Assembly: GCA_017407325.1 (NCBI GenBank)
Contig: JAFQWV010000023.1
Location: 1 to 64,000 of the forward strand
Origin: Clostridia bacterium
Lineage (GTDB): Bacteria; Bacillota; Clostridia; Christensenellales; Borkfalkiaceae
Direction of reading: 5' to 3'
DNA length: 64,000 bases
Part shown: positions 50,301 to 59,393 of the stretch, in pieces
Layout: every line of letters begins with the position of its first letter
How positions within the stretch are numbered: the first letter of the stretch is position 1
The notes under the pieces: model-generated
Seen by the model: only the letters and a program-made list of their open reading frames with translations
Databases searched by the model: none
What the model was told of the DNA's origin: nothing
Position numbers and translations under genes: made by a program

Positions 50301-50642
50301 TTATTTGTTTTTTAAGGTATTAACCGAAGAAACGAGCAATTTACGAATTTCGCCTGAGTCGTGTAATAATCGTTTAACTTTTTCCGCAGGTAGTATTTTA
50401 GCCCTGATAAACAACTCAAGCCAATACTCTGTTTCATAGCATTCTTTAAGTGATATCTGAAGTTTTGAAAGAAAATCCGCTTTGCTTTGAGCATAATTTG
50501 CTTCACGAATATTTGCCCCTATACTTGTTGCCGAGCGTTCAAATTGGTTTTTAAGTGAATAATGCCCTTCGATTTCATTCGTTAACTCCAATGCCTTTAC
50601 TGCAAAATCCATTGACAAATCAGCAAGTTTATTTTCTTTCAT
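50301..50642 (-). CDS. Four-helix-bundle protein (S23/IVP family)
   Basis: A 113-aa protein. The family (PF05635, often found in 23S rRNA intervening sequences or free in genomes) is recognised from LADLSMDFAVKALELTNEIE, QFERSATSIGANIREANYAQ, SKADFLSKLQISLKECYETE and YWLELFIRA. The function of the family is unsettled. No 23S rRNA is in the window, so this is a free copy. AAAGGAG precedes the ATG. It starts right beside array K. Confidence 0.88.
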   Translation of the reverse strand: MKENKLADLSMDFAVKALELTNEIEGHYSLKNQFERSATSIGANIREANYAQSKADFLSKLQISLKECYETEYWLELFIRAKILPAEKVKRLLHDSGEIRKLLVSSVNTLKNK

Positions 50643-50652
50643 AAAAACTCCT

Positions 50653-50820
50653 TTAAATGAAATCGCGCTAAGTTTCTTAGCGCGATGACTTTCGGTGGAT
50701 GATGTCGAAACTTCGTTTCGGTTATATTTTAATCTGAGCGTAGCGAAGACTTCATCGCACTAGCGACTTCATCCAAAGTCCTGCTTTGGACTTCATCGTG
50801 GCTTTGCCACGACTTCATTT
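50653..50820. repeat. Palindrome array K, spacer ACTTCAT
   Basis: The first unit is longer (CGCGCTAAGTTTCTTAGCGCG), the next units appear deleted to TTTCGGTGG, and the rest follows arrays I and J: CGAAACTTCGTTTCG, GAGCGTAGCGAAG, CGCACTAGCG, CAAAGTCCTGCTTTGG and CGTGGCTTTGCCACG. Confidence 0.85.
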
Positions 50821-50835
50821 ATTTCTTTTTAATTA

Positions 50836-51031
50836 AATCGCGCTATCTCGCGATGAAATCACTTCGTGATGAAGTCCACCTTTCGGTGGATGATGTCGAA
50901 ACTTCGTTTCGGTTATTATTAAATCCGCCAATCGCAAAGCGACTTCATCCGAGCATAACGAGGACTTCATCCCGTCAGGGATTTATCCCGTCTTGCAAGA
51001 GGCGGATTTAATGCATTTGCCAAAGCAAATG
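50836..51031. repeat. Palindrome array L, spacer ACTTCAT
   Basis: CGCGCTATCTCGCG, ATCACTTCGTGAT, CCACCTTTCGGTGG and CGAAACTTCGTTTCG are followed by shorter units (CGCAAAGCG, a CCGAGC..GAGG unit, CCCGTCAGGG) with ACTTCATC. It ends with GCATTTGCCAAAGCAAATGC at the guaA stop. Arrays K and L account for the gap 50643-51032. Confidence 0.83.
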
Positions 51032-51032
51032 C

Positions 51033-52013
51033 CTATTCCCATTCAATAGTTCCTGATGGCTTTGGTGTTAAATCGAAAAGAACTCTGTTGACGTTTTTAA
51101 CTTCCGTAGTAATTCTTTTCGTGATGTGTTGTAAAAGTTCGAAAGGAACGTTTTCAACGGTTGCAGTCATCGCATCAACCGTGTTTACGGCGCGAATGAT
51201 TACAGGGTATGCGTAAGTTCTCATATCGTCTTTTACGCCGACTGACTTAAAGTCAGGAACAACAGTAAAGTATTGCCAAACTTTACCTTCAAGTCCGTTT
51301 TTAGCAAATTCTTCGCGAAGTATTGCGTCAGATTCGCGAACGGCTTCAAGTCTGTCGCGAGTGATTGCACCAAGGCAACGAACGCCAAGACCAGGACCTG
51401 GGAACGGTTGACGGTAAACCATAGCGTCAGGAAGACCTAAAGCCTTACCAACTACTCTAACTTCGTCCTTGTATAAAAACTTAAGTGGTTCAACGAGTTC
51501 AAATTGAAGGTCGTCAGGAAGACCGCCAACGTTGTGGTGCGCCTTTACAGGACCGCTTTCTAAAATGTCAGGATAGATAGTGCCTTGAGCTAAAAATTCG
51601 ATACCTTCGAGTTTTCTTGCTTCTTCTTCGAACACGCGAATAAATTCTGCGCCGATAATTTTACGTTTTTGTTCAGGTTCAGAAACGTTTTCAAGTTTAG
51701 ATAAAAATCTGTCGCAAGCGTCAACGTAAACTAAATTTGCATCAAGTTGATTAGAAAAGACTTCAACGACTTGTTCAGGCTCGCCTTTACGAAGTAAACC
51801 GTGGTTTACGTGAACGCAAACTACGTTTTTACCGATTGCCTTGATTAAAAGAGCGGCAACGACTGATGAATCTACACCGCCAGAGAGTGCCAAAAGAACT
51901 TTTTTGTCGCCTACTTGAGCCTTAACTTCCTTAATTTGTTCGTCAATGAACTTGTTTGCAAGTTCTACGCTTGTAATACGTGCTAATGACGAAGGACGAA
52001 CGTTGTTTTCCAT
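51033..52013 (-). CDS. guaA: GMP synthase ATP-pyrophosphatase subunit (no amidotransferase domain)
   Basis: The protein has 326 aa. The ATP-PPase motif is VLLALSGGVDSSVVAALL, followed by VHVNHGLLRKGEPEQV, AQGTIYPDILES and YRQPFPGPGLGVRCLGAITR in the dimerisation domain. It ends RVLFDLTPKPSGTIEWE, the normal GuaA C-terminus. Most bacteria fuse a glutaminase domain of about 190 residues at the N-terminus; here the ATG at 52013 has GGAGGAA upstream and no such domain precedes it, as in archaeal two-subunit enzymes. The glutaminase must be elsewhere, or the enzyme uses ammonia. It is divergent from mscS. Confidence 0.93.
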   Translation of the reverse strand: MENNVRPSSLARITSVELANKFIDEQIKEVKAQVGDKKVLLALSGGVDSSVVAALLIKAIGKNVVCVHVNHGLLRKGEPEQVVEVFSNQLDANLVYVDACDRFLSKLENVSEPEQKRKIIGAEFIRVFEEEARKLEGIEFLAQGTIYPDILESGPVKAHHNVGGLPDDLQFELVEPLKFLYKDEVRVVGKALGLPDAMVYRQPFPGPGLGVRCLGAITRDRLEAVRESDAILREEFAKNGLEGKVWQYFTVVPDFKSVGVKDDMRTYAYPVIIRAVNTVDAMTATVENVPFELLQHITKRITTEVKNVNRVLFDLTPKPSGTIEWE

Positions 52014-52148
52014 AAAAATTCCTCCAATGTTGAGATGCCGAAAAAAGTCGGCTATAAATTTATAAGAATAGTTTGCCTTAATCGTTTTATTTTGTCAATT
52101 ATTTTTAAGTAATAAACGCCAATCTCTATAAAATTTTTTATCAAATTA

Positions 52149-52177
52149 TTGACGGCTAGGCAAAAATATATTATTAT
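52149..52177 (+). promoter_or_regulatory. mscS promoter
   Basis: TTGACG (52149-52154), a 17-nt spacer and TATTAT (52172-52177). TAGGAGAAC lies before the ATG at 52212. Confidence 0.7.
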
Positions 52178-52211
52178 ATTTTTGTAGATTTTTCTACTTA
52201 GGAGAACAAAA

Positions 52212-53048
52212 ATGGAAGGCTTTAACGAACTTTTTACTAAAATTGGCGATTTTTTCGTCAATAACTGGATTAATATCGTAGGCGCATTAGCCGTTTTTAT
52301 TATTGGCGGACTTTTGATTACGCTACTTGGAAAACTTTTAATGAAGATACTCTACTCAACCAAGATTGACAACGCATCCGGTGGATTTTTCGTAACGCTT
52401 ATACGAATTGCCCTTTGGATTGCGCTTATTTTTGGTTGCGCGAGCATACTTGGAATTAACGGAAACAGCTTTTTAGTTGCGTTTTCATCCGTTGCCCTTG
52501 CTATCGGTCTTGCGCTTAAAGACTCTCTTTCTAACATTGCAAACGGCATAATCTTAGTCGTGGTTAAGCCTTTCAAAAAAGGCGATTACATACTTGCAAA
52601 CGGGATTGAAGGAACGGTTAAGAAGATTTCCATTTTAACGACCGAACTATCAACCGCCGACAACAAGCGCGTAGTTTTACCAAACAGCGCGGTAACGACT
52701 AACAGCATAATAAACTTTTCGTCGCATCCAACGAGAAGAATTGACCGCACTTACTCGGTAAGTTATTCGTCGGATATGAAAAAGGTTAAACAACTTTTGT
52801 ACGAAACAGTTTCAAATTACGAATATTGCCTGAAAACACCTACACCTATTATATATATGGAGTGTCACAACGCATCAAGCGTTGACTTTAAGGTGAGATT
52901 TTGGGTAAATAACTCAGACTACTGGAACGCATATTTTGGGCTAAACGAAGTCGTTTTTGAAAAATTTAAAGAAAGCGGTATAGAAATTCCGTTCAACCAA
53001 CTCGACTTACACATTATCGACAATATAGGTGGCAAAAATGAAGATTAA
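52212..53048 (+). CDS. mscS: Small-conductance mechanosensitive channel
   Basis: A 278-aa MscS protein. Three membrane segments lie at about 18-40, 60-80 and 85-118. The third has the Gly/Ala-rich pore pattern LVAFSSVALAIGLALKDSLS. The cytoplasmic beta domain follows (GDYILANGIEGTVKKISILT, LPNSAVTTNSIINFS). It opens on hypo-osmotic stress, as known for the family. Its last 11 bases overlap the start of the surface protein gene, so the two are translated together. Confidence 0.93.
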   Translation: MEGFNELFTKIGDFFVNNWINIVGALAVFIIGGLLITLLGKLLMKILYSTKIDNASGGFFVTLIRIALWIALIFGCASILGINGNSFLVAFSSVALAIGLALKDSLSNIANGIILVVVKPFKKGDYILANGIEGTVKKISILTTELSTADNKRVVLPNSAVTTNSIINFSSHPTRRIDRTYSVSYSSDMKKVKQLLYETVSNYEYCLKTPTPIIYMECHNASSVDFKVRFWVNNSDYWNAYFGLNEVVFEKFKESGIEIPFNQLDLHIIDNIGGKNED

Positions 53049-56000
53049 GTTTTCGCGCGTTATTTTTGCGCTAATTTTCGTGGTTACTTTGCTGACGGCA
53101 ATAGGTTTTTCGCCAAAAGAAAAGCCTATAACGCTTGCGTCAGAAACAGACTTTTCTATCCCCGCTTTAAGCAACCAATCAAAGTCTTACGAAAGTAATA
53201 TTCCTAGCATTTGGTACGACGAGAACAAACTGTTCGGCATCAACGCTTCAAACAACTTTACGCCTGCAATTTTCTATATGGACTATATCTCGACCGACGG
53301 CACTAAAAACTATGCAAACGACGAGATTTTAACCTTAACTTTAGGAACGCCGTTAGAATTTTATCTTGAAGTCGGGGCAAATAATTATAAGCAATCAACA
53401 GCATCTAACGGTTTTAATTACGATATTTTCAACTATTCAAGCGTTTTTAGTTTGGAAGTAAGCGTAAACTACAAAAACGCAAATTATACCGTTTATAACG
53501 ACAGCGTAAACAATTTAGATTTTTCGGGCGAACTTGAGGGCGCAAATAAGCCTTTAAACCTTGAATATAACGAACAAATCAGTAGTTACGACTTTGAAAC
53601 GTTAAGCGTAAATTCCGATTACCGCCTGTTAAAGTTCACAGTTACGCCACTAAAAGTCGGCGCAGACGTCTTGTCAATCGGCGTAAACGATTCTACTACT
53701 TACTACACCCACGAAACCGTTATAAACGTAGTAGACGATAAAGGCGACGGCGAAATTCTTTTAACTAACGCTGAAATTTACTCTTCAATCACGGCTAACA
53801 CGGAATATGTAAGCAACTTCTACAATTTCACCTACTTTAGCGGAGACTTGAAAAATGCGTCTATATCGCTACCAATTGGTCTTGAATATGAAATACCTAA
53901 TAATAATTTAACCGTAGTAGACGAACATGGAAACGACTACTTATCTGATTTTGCAAACGTTAACTACGAATTGTCGCTATCGTGTTTAGCAAGCAGTTTT
54001 CAACCTGTTTTTGAATCTTCTTTTAATTCGTATTATTTTTTAATCTTGGAAACGGGCTCGTACGAGATTTCGGCAACCTCCAAGATTTCGATAGAATACT
54101 TAGCAGATTCAGCAGGCTCGACGAAAACTTACACCCTTTCGAAGGATTTCGTTTTTGAAGTTATAGTTTACGGCGAAAATTCGTTAACCCCTTCAAATTC
54201 CGTTAAATACGACCAAGCGACGGACTCTTTCGTATACCCGACTAATCACGCGCTCGATTTTACTATTAAGCTAGCTAAAAACAGCGATTATTTCACTAGC
54301 TCGTACACGGTAGACGGTGGGGAATATAACGGCTCGAAGACTTATGAAAACGAACAAAGCTCCCTAGTTTCTGCCCACGTTATAAACCCTATGCTAAAGG
54401 GTTTTATTGATGAGTTTATTCAACAAATTATCGAAAAAGACATTGAAAATTACGTCTATTCCGAAAGTCCATCAGACGACCAGATTTTGCAAAGGCGCGA
54501 AGAACTTTACGATAGTTTAACCGCTTCGCTTTATGCTAAGTATTCAGCAGACGTAACCGTTTCTTACACTATTAGAACGGAAAACGAAGAAACCTTACTT
54601 CCGAAAGCCGAACTTTCTTACGGCAGTGAAACGCTTAGTAACAAAATAACTATTGACCTTCAAAACCCTGACGGAATAGTTTCTTTATCGACTTTCTCCG
54701 TTCCGTCTATTAAAATCGGCAACTACGAAGACATTAAAGATAAAGCACGAATTTCGCTAGCATCGTCGAAAAAAGGTGCGACTTTAGATAACGGCGTTAT
54801 TACCTTTAATAACGTTGAAGGAATTTCGTCATACGACTTAACTCTTACAGCCGACTACGGTGTATACGGCACGAAAAGCTCTGAGTTTACGGTCGACTTT
54901 ACCGACAGCAGCTTAAACGTACGCTTAAGCGAAAGAACGGTCACCATGACTTTGGGCGAGCCAAGCTCGGTATTTTTAGTCGTTCAAGGCGGTGAAGACA
55001 CTTTATCAATCGACAAACTCGACTATGAATTTATTACTAAAAAAGGAATAGTTAAAGCAAAGAAAAACAACCTATCGCCCCTTACGATTGATTTAACCGC
55101 AACCGACGAAGGAGTTGATGCTTTAACCGTAATCGTTCGACACGACGGTTTATCAATCTCAGTTCTCAACCTTAACGTTACAATCCTTTCAAGCATCCCT
55201 AAAAACGACCAGACTTTGAATTTTATGCAAGGTAACGACGTAAAAATTTATTTAAGTAATTTAAGTAACGTTATTGATTTAAACGTTGACGTTTCTTCGA
55301 TTGCAGATAAAGATTATTACTTTACTTGGATATGTTTAAACAATTCGGTGCTCGAAATTGAAGAGACGTCCACGTCAAGCGCGCGCGTTACCGCGTTAAG
55401 ACAAGGCACGACGACGGTTATAGCCTTCTGTCAGTTTGAAGACGGCTCAAGCGTAAACGCTATCGCAAGCGTTTCCGTTTTAACTGACGAGCCGACCGTA
55501 AACTTAACTTTTTCAAAGTCGGACTCTACTTCGTTCACGATTTACGACAATATCCAATTTGGAGTAAACTCGCACGGCTTCTCTTTCTCTAACGATATCT
55601 CAGTCAGCTGGTTTATCGACGGTGAAAAACTAACTTCTGCGTTCGACCAAGCAGGCAACGTTATTTCTCTTGATAAAAACTCTCTAGGCTTTTACAACAA
55701 ACTTTCTGCTGGTTTACACACCGTAAAAGTTGAGATAATCGACAACATGTACGACTTAACGTTATCTTGCGAGCGTGAAATTTCTATCACCACTATCACC
55801 GATAAAAAGCGCACGCTTTCTTTTGAAGACGAAACTATTAACCTAGTTTATACGTCGTCAAAGAACGATATCTACACAACGCAAGTTCTTTTAGACGGCG
55901 TTATAAATAACGATTACGAGTACAAATGGATCTCTGGCGACGCGGATATTATAAGAATTATGTCTAACGACGGAGCGGTTTCTATTGAGCCGTTAAAATC

Positions 56001-56892
56001 TGGCGAAACGACTTTGACGGTATTTTGCAACGTCGGCGTCTACGAAGAAAATTACGTTCGCGCAGAACTTAAGGTTTGCGTTTACGAGATTGAAACTATT
56101 TCTTTTATCCCTGTAAACCAATTCCCTAAACCAGGCGAAGATATTGTTATTGACGTAGCTATTAACGATAAAATCGGATTTAAAAACTTAGCACTTCCGA
56201 TTACGGTTACAAACGTTGGAACGCCTGTTGAATATAGTTTAGTAAACGGACAAATAATAATTAAATCGGCAGATAGCGGAAAGTATGAAATTTCGACGAG
56301 TTTCGGAGACAATCAATCTGTTTTGTCGCTAACCGTTACAAACTTTAATATGAAAGAAGTTATAACCGTAGCGCTTCCGTATTTAGTTATCGTTGCAATA
56401 ATTGCGGGAATATTGCTCGTCGTATTAAAGACGAGAAATAATCCTTATAAATCAATTCAAAATGGCATCAATAAACTTATCGAAAAATTCGATATAGCCA
56501 TAAGCGCAACGAAAAACGCATCTAAAGAAGTTGTCGTAAAAGAATATAATTCAATAATTTCTACGCTTAATCGACTTATAGCCAAGTTTAATTACTATTA
56601 CGACGAAGGCCGTGACGAGTGTAAAAGCCCACTTCAACACGCGCTTTCGATTAAGAAAATCTTGCTTGCATTAATTTCTACAAGTGATAAAAACTTTGAA
56701 AAAGCAAGTACGGTTCTGACTACTATTAAGGAAAAACAACTTATTGAACTTGAACAAATGGTTGAAGAAATTCTTCTTACCCTTAAAGTGTACGACGAAA
56801 AAATTGCCGAACTTAATCGCCAGGATAAAGAAGAAGCAAAGCAAAACAAAAAAACCAAAAAGTCAAAACTTGAAAAAGAAGAAGAACAATAA
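53038..56892 (+). CDS. Large single-pass surface protein with Ig-like repeats and a cytoplasmic coiled tail
   Basis: The protein has 1284 aa. I recognise no named family. The signal sequence is at the N-terminus (FSRVIFALIFVVTLLTAIGF), followed by about 1090 extracellular residues rich in Asn, Ser, Thr and Tyr. Parts look like bacterial Ig-like (Big_2-type) domains, for example FTWICLNNSVLEIEETSTSS followed by ARVTALRQGTTTVIAF, and KWISGDADIIRIMSNDGAVS. One membrane helix (VALPYLVIVAIIAGILLVVL, about 1110-1130) leads to a charged alpha-helical tail ending in KEEEQ. The start is ATG 53038 with AGGTGG upstream; a GTG at 53029 is less likely. The overlap with mscS suggests a joint envelope function (inference). 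Confidence 0.8.
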   Translation: MKIKFSRVIFALIFVVTLLTAIGFSPKEKPITLASETDFSIPALSNQSKSYESNIPSIWYDENKLFGINASNNFTPAIFYMDYISTDGTKNYANDEILTLTLGTPLEFYLEVGANNYKQSTASNGFNYDIFNYSSVFSLEVSVNYKNANYTVYNDSVNNLDFSGELEGANKPLNLEYNEQISSYDFETLSVNSDYRLLKFTVTPLKVGADVLSIGVNDSTTYYTHETVINVVDDKGDGEILLTNAEIYSSITANTEYVSNFYNFTYFSGDLKNASISLPIGLEYEIPNNNLTVVDEHGNDYLSDFANVNYELSLSCLASSFQPVFESSFNSYYFLILETGSYEISATSKISIEYLADSAGSTKTYTLSKDFVFEVIVYGENSLTPSNSVKYDQATDSFVYPTNHALDFTIKLAKNSDYFTSSYTVDGGEYNGSKTYENEQSSLVSAHVINPMLKGFIDEFIQQIIEKDIENYVYSESPSDDQILQRREELYDSLTASLYAKYSADVTVSYTIRTENEETLLPKAELSYGSETLSNKITIDLQNPDGIVSLSTFSVPSIKIGNYEDIKDKARISLASSKKGATLDNGVITFNNVEGISSYDLTLTADYGVYGTKSSEFTVDFTDSSLNVRLSERTVTMTLGEPSSVFLVVQGGEDTLSIDKLDYEFITKKGIVKAKKNNLSPLTIDLTATDEGVDALTVIVRHDGLSISVLNLNVTILSSIPKNDQTLNFMQGNDVKIYLSNLSNVIDLNVDVSSIADKDYYFTWICLNNSVLEIEETSTSSARVTALRQGTTTVIAFCQFEDGSSVNAIASVSVLTDEPTVNLTFSKSDSTSFTIYDNIQFGVNSHGFSFSNDISVSWFIDGEKLTSAFDQAGNVISLDKNSLGFYNKLSAGLHTVKVEIIDNMYDLTLSCEREISITTITDKKRTLSFEDETINLVYTSSKNDIYTTQVLLDGVINNDYEYKWISGDADIIRIMSNDGAVSIEPLKSGETTLTVFCNVGVYEENYVRAELKVCVYEIETISFIPVNQFPKPGEDIVIDVAINDKIGFKNLALPITVTNVGTPVEYSLVNGQIIIKSADSGKYEISTSFGDNQSVLSLTVTNFNMKEVITVALPYLVIVAIIAGILLVVLKTRNNPYKSIQNGINKLIEKFDIAISATKNASKEVVVKEYNSIISTLNRLIAKFNYYYDEGRDECKSPLQHALSIKKILLALISTSDKNFEKASTVLTTIKEKQLIELEQMVEEILLTLKVYDEKIAELNRQDKEEAKQNKKTKKSKLEKEEEQ

Positions 56893-56932
56893 AAACTCTT
56901 AAAAAATCAAGGTCTAATCGACGACGGCGAAT

Positions 56933-56970
56933 AAAAAAGAAGCGAACGCGAGCGCGTTCGCTTCTTTTAT
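56933..56970 (+). terminator. Terminator of the mscS operon
   Basis: AAGAAGCGAACGCG-AGCG-CGTTCGCTTCTTTTAT, a 14-bp stem with a T run. Confidence 0.88.
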
Positions 56971-57057
56971 AGCCTTTCAGCTACTCAGATAAGTCGTTAT
57001 CGTCTAAATCGCCGTTTAGTATAAACGGATAGGTTAATTTTTATCGTCGATTTGATT

Positions 57058-57131
57058 ATATCACATATACGCAAACTTTTCAAGTGGTAAGAATAAAAAG
57101 GCAAGTGGGTGGAGAATCTCCACCCACTTTT
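57058..57131. repeat. 73-bp direct repeat with terminator hairpin, copy 1
   Basis: ATATCAC, TTTTCAAGTGGTAAGAATAA and the stem AAGTGGGTGGAG/CTCCACCCACTT. Its twin is at 59307-59379. On the minus strand the hairpin plus TTTTTATT ends the lipoprotein gene. Confidence 0.85.
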
Positions 57132-57134
57132 TGA

Positions 57135-57911
57135 CTATTCACGAAATAATTTATACATTTCAATATCATCAACATTAAAGATGCAACAATCAACAAAAGA
57201 AATTCTCCCGTTTTTATGCTTAAAACACATATAAAAAGTATCCCATAAATTAACGCTTATTGTATACGAAAAATATATTGTGTCATCGTAGCAATCAAAA
57301 CTATAAGCTTTTAAGTCATAACCGTCTAATAAATGGCCTATATTATCTAAAGAAATTATATCATCTGGTGAAATTTCTATCTTTGTTTCTTCGTTTTCAA
57401 AAATAAAGACATTATCTTTTATACTAACTTCTGTAAAACCATGCAATCTCAAATTTATAGTTTCTTTTTTATCTGACGGGATGCTTTCCTTTAGAATAAA
57501 ATTATTATCGTAAAAAATATAATCTCCCAAATGGTAAGAATAAATTTCTCCATTAAATGATTCTTGATAATAAAGATTATCAACTTTTTTAATTAATCGT
57601 TCATTTCTGCAATTATAATCCATTTTCATAAGTGAATAATCACTACCATTTGCATCAACAAAAAGAATACCGTCTTTTTCACACTTTACTATGTAAGCTT
57701 CTTTCGCTCTTTCTCTTGTTATGAAAGTTCCGTTAAAATAGATTTTTGTGTTATTATCTATCATTAAAATTTCATCTTTTATTGCATATTCTTTCAATTG
57801 ATTATATAATTTGCTAACCTTTGAATTAGAGCATGCACTAAAAACTAATATAATAAAAGATAAAAAAACGACATAAAAGTTTTTAATCAAATTACTTTTA
57901 CAGTTGAACAT
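57135..57911 (-). CDS. Lipoprotein of unknown function in the Rhs region
   Basis: The protein has 258 aa. The signal peptide ends in lipobox VFSAC. The body is rich in Asn, Asp, Tyr and Ile and poor in Ala and Gly, unlike the housekeeping genes in the window. I recognise no family. It is the last of three genes in an Rhs-tip cassette (58581-57135), 68 nt after the next lipoprotein gene. Immunity against the Rhs tip or a membrane-stress role are both possible; neither is shown. Confidence 0.65.
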   Translation of the reverse strand: MFNCKSNLIKNFYVVFLSFIILVFSACSNSKVSKLYNQLKEYAIKDEILMIDNNTKIYFNGTFITRERAKEAYIVKCEKDGILFVDANGSDYSLMKMDYNCRNERLIKKVDNLYYQESFNGEIYSYHLGDYIFYDNNFILKESIPSDKKETINLRLHGFTEVSIKDNVFIFENEETKIEISPDDIISLDNIGHLLDGYDLKAYSFDCYDDTIYFSYTISVNLWDTFYMCFKHKNGRISFVDCCIFNVDDIEMYKLFRE

Positions 57912-57979
57912 GAATTACCTCTAAAAAATTTCTAGTCAAAGTTAACATCTCTTGAATTACTTATAATCAAAGATTTTAT

Positions 57980-58576
57980 TTACCAATTACAATTTGTATT
58001 CTCAAACACGATTTTAAATTGCTTATCTACCACTCCTTTACACTCTCTAAAATAAATATATCTAATTGATAATTTATCTTCATTTTTACATAACATTCCG
58101 AATTGGAAAGGTATTTCTTCACCATAATAATAGTGTGTAATATTTTCATTCGTGGATATTGAACATATATACCCATTAAACGATATATCAAATTTATTTG
58201 TATATTCGCACCTTTTATGCTCGTACGATAAAAACTGTTCATACACTTCTAAACTATCAAACTGCAATTCTAACACAAATGATATAGAAGTATGCGACAA
58301 AGTTTTTCTTCCGTCAAAAACGTAAAATGCTTTTACAAATTCGTTAAATTGAAAACTTTCATATTTCGGCAAATAATTCGCACAATTATTCGACGTTCTT
58401 TTATAAATATCATCTTCGAGCAATTCAATATAACTATTATCTAAATATAAGTTAATGTCATCGTATCTGATTATATTGTTCTTGTTATCAAAAGCGCAAC
58501 TAACGACCGAAAAAAACATAATAGTAACAACTATAAATATGACGATTATGCGCAATTTAGATGTTCTCTTTATCAT
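57980..58576 (-). CDS. Lipoprotein directly behind an Rhs tip, candidate immunity protein
   Basis: The protein has 198 aa. A basic N-terminus (MIKRTSKLRI), a hydrophobic core and lipobox VVSCA indicate a lipid-anchored protein. The rest has no recognised domain. It starts 4 nt after the stop of the Rhs fragment. In polymorphic toxin systems the gene in this position usually encodes the immunity protein. The composition (high Asn/Tyr/Ile) differs from the core genes. Confidence 0.65.
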   Translation of the reverse strand: MIKRTSKLRIIVIFIVVTIMFFSVVSCAFDNKNNIIRYDDINLYLDNSYIELLEDDIYKRTSNNCANYLPKYESFQFNEFVKAFYVFDGRKTLSHTSISFVLELQFDSLEVYEQFLSYEHKRCEYTNKFDISFNGYICSISTNENITHYYYGEEIPFQFGMLCKNEDKLSIRYIYFRECKGVVDKQFKIVFENTNCNW

Positions 58577-58580
58577 TTAA

Positions 58581-59309
58581 TCACCATTCTAAAATATTCA
58601 AACTTGATATCTTAAATATCCACTTAAAAATCACTGATACAAACTTCACCAATCCATTATCTTCAGAATTTATATTAGGCCCAATGTCTGCATGAACACT
58701 TCTCTCATGATATTCATAGATTTTTGATAACACTAAATCCCCATTAGATAATAACGACATAGGAGCCAGTCCTAAAACCAATGAAATCCCTGTCAAATTA
58801 GCAGCAAAATTGTGTGCTTGCCACTCCCCAACTATATCATATGGATCACCATTAAAGAAATTGCTTCCATCTTCGTTTTTAACATTATCGTATAAGTAAT
58901 TTGAATAAATTAATTGCGCAATTGGGTTGTTAAACAACGCAGAATTTGGAATATGCACATTCCCATCTTTATAAACATTTTCTGCTTTATATTGCTCAGA
59001 ATTCATTAATACTGCTGTTTCAATAATCGTATCTGCTACAAACACAAAAGCAGCAAGCCCAACAACAAATATAGTCCCAATTCCAATACAACCACTTGGA
59101 TCAACTTTCATTACAGGGTTATTGTTACAATAAGCGTATAAATTTAAACCGTTAAGTGTTTGTGGGGCAAGATATTTGATTGAATCTATCGAGATAAATC
59201 TGCCGACTTGTGGATCGTAATAGCGCGACTGTAAATAGTATAAACCTGTTTCTAAATCGAAATAGTACCCACGGTATCTGAACGGATAAGCTCTTATATA
59301 TTTAGTATA
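58581..59309 (-). pseudogene. Rhs core fragment with a C-terminal tip (5'-truncated)
   Basis: The frame is open from just below an in-frame TGA at 59310-59312. The first 65 residues are the end of an Rhs/YD-repeat core: PFRYRGYYFDLETGLYYLQS, RYYDPQVGRFISIDS, GLNLYAYCNNNPV and KVDPSG. An ATG at 59111 could start a shorter protein of 176 aa. The tip contains a hydrophobic stretch (TIFVVGLAAFVFVADTIIET) and a second one (ISLVLGLAPMSLL); its activity is not recognised. The large upstream part of an Rhs protein is absent, so this is an orphan cassette that could recombine with a full Rhs gene elsewhere (inference). Confidence 0.8.
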
Positions 59310-59379
59310 TCACGCATAGATAAATTTTTCAAGTGGTAAGGATAAAAAAGCAAGTGGGCGGAGAAACTCCACCCACTTT
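59307..59379. repeat. 73-bp direct repeat with terminator hairpin, copy 2
   Basis: ATATCAC, TTTTTCAAGTGGTAAGGATA and AAGTGGGCGGAG/CTCCACCCACTT. The Rhs core fragment stops exactly at its left edge, so it marks a recombination junction. Confidence 0.85.
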
Positions 59380-59393
59380 AATGGATACACCTT

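Noticed and set aside
52070..52098. Promoter of guaA
   Set aside because: A good TTGACA (52093-52098) is present, but only a poor -10 (CAAACT or AAACTA) lies at the right distance, so I did not list it as a feature.
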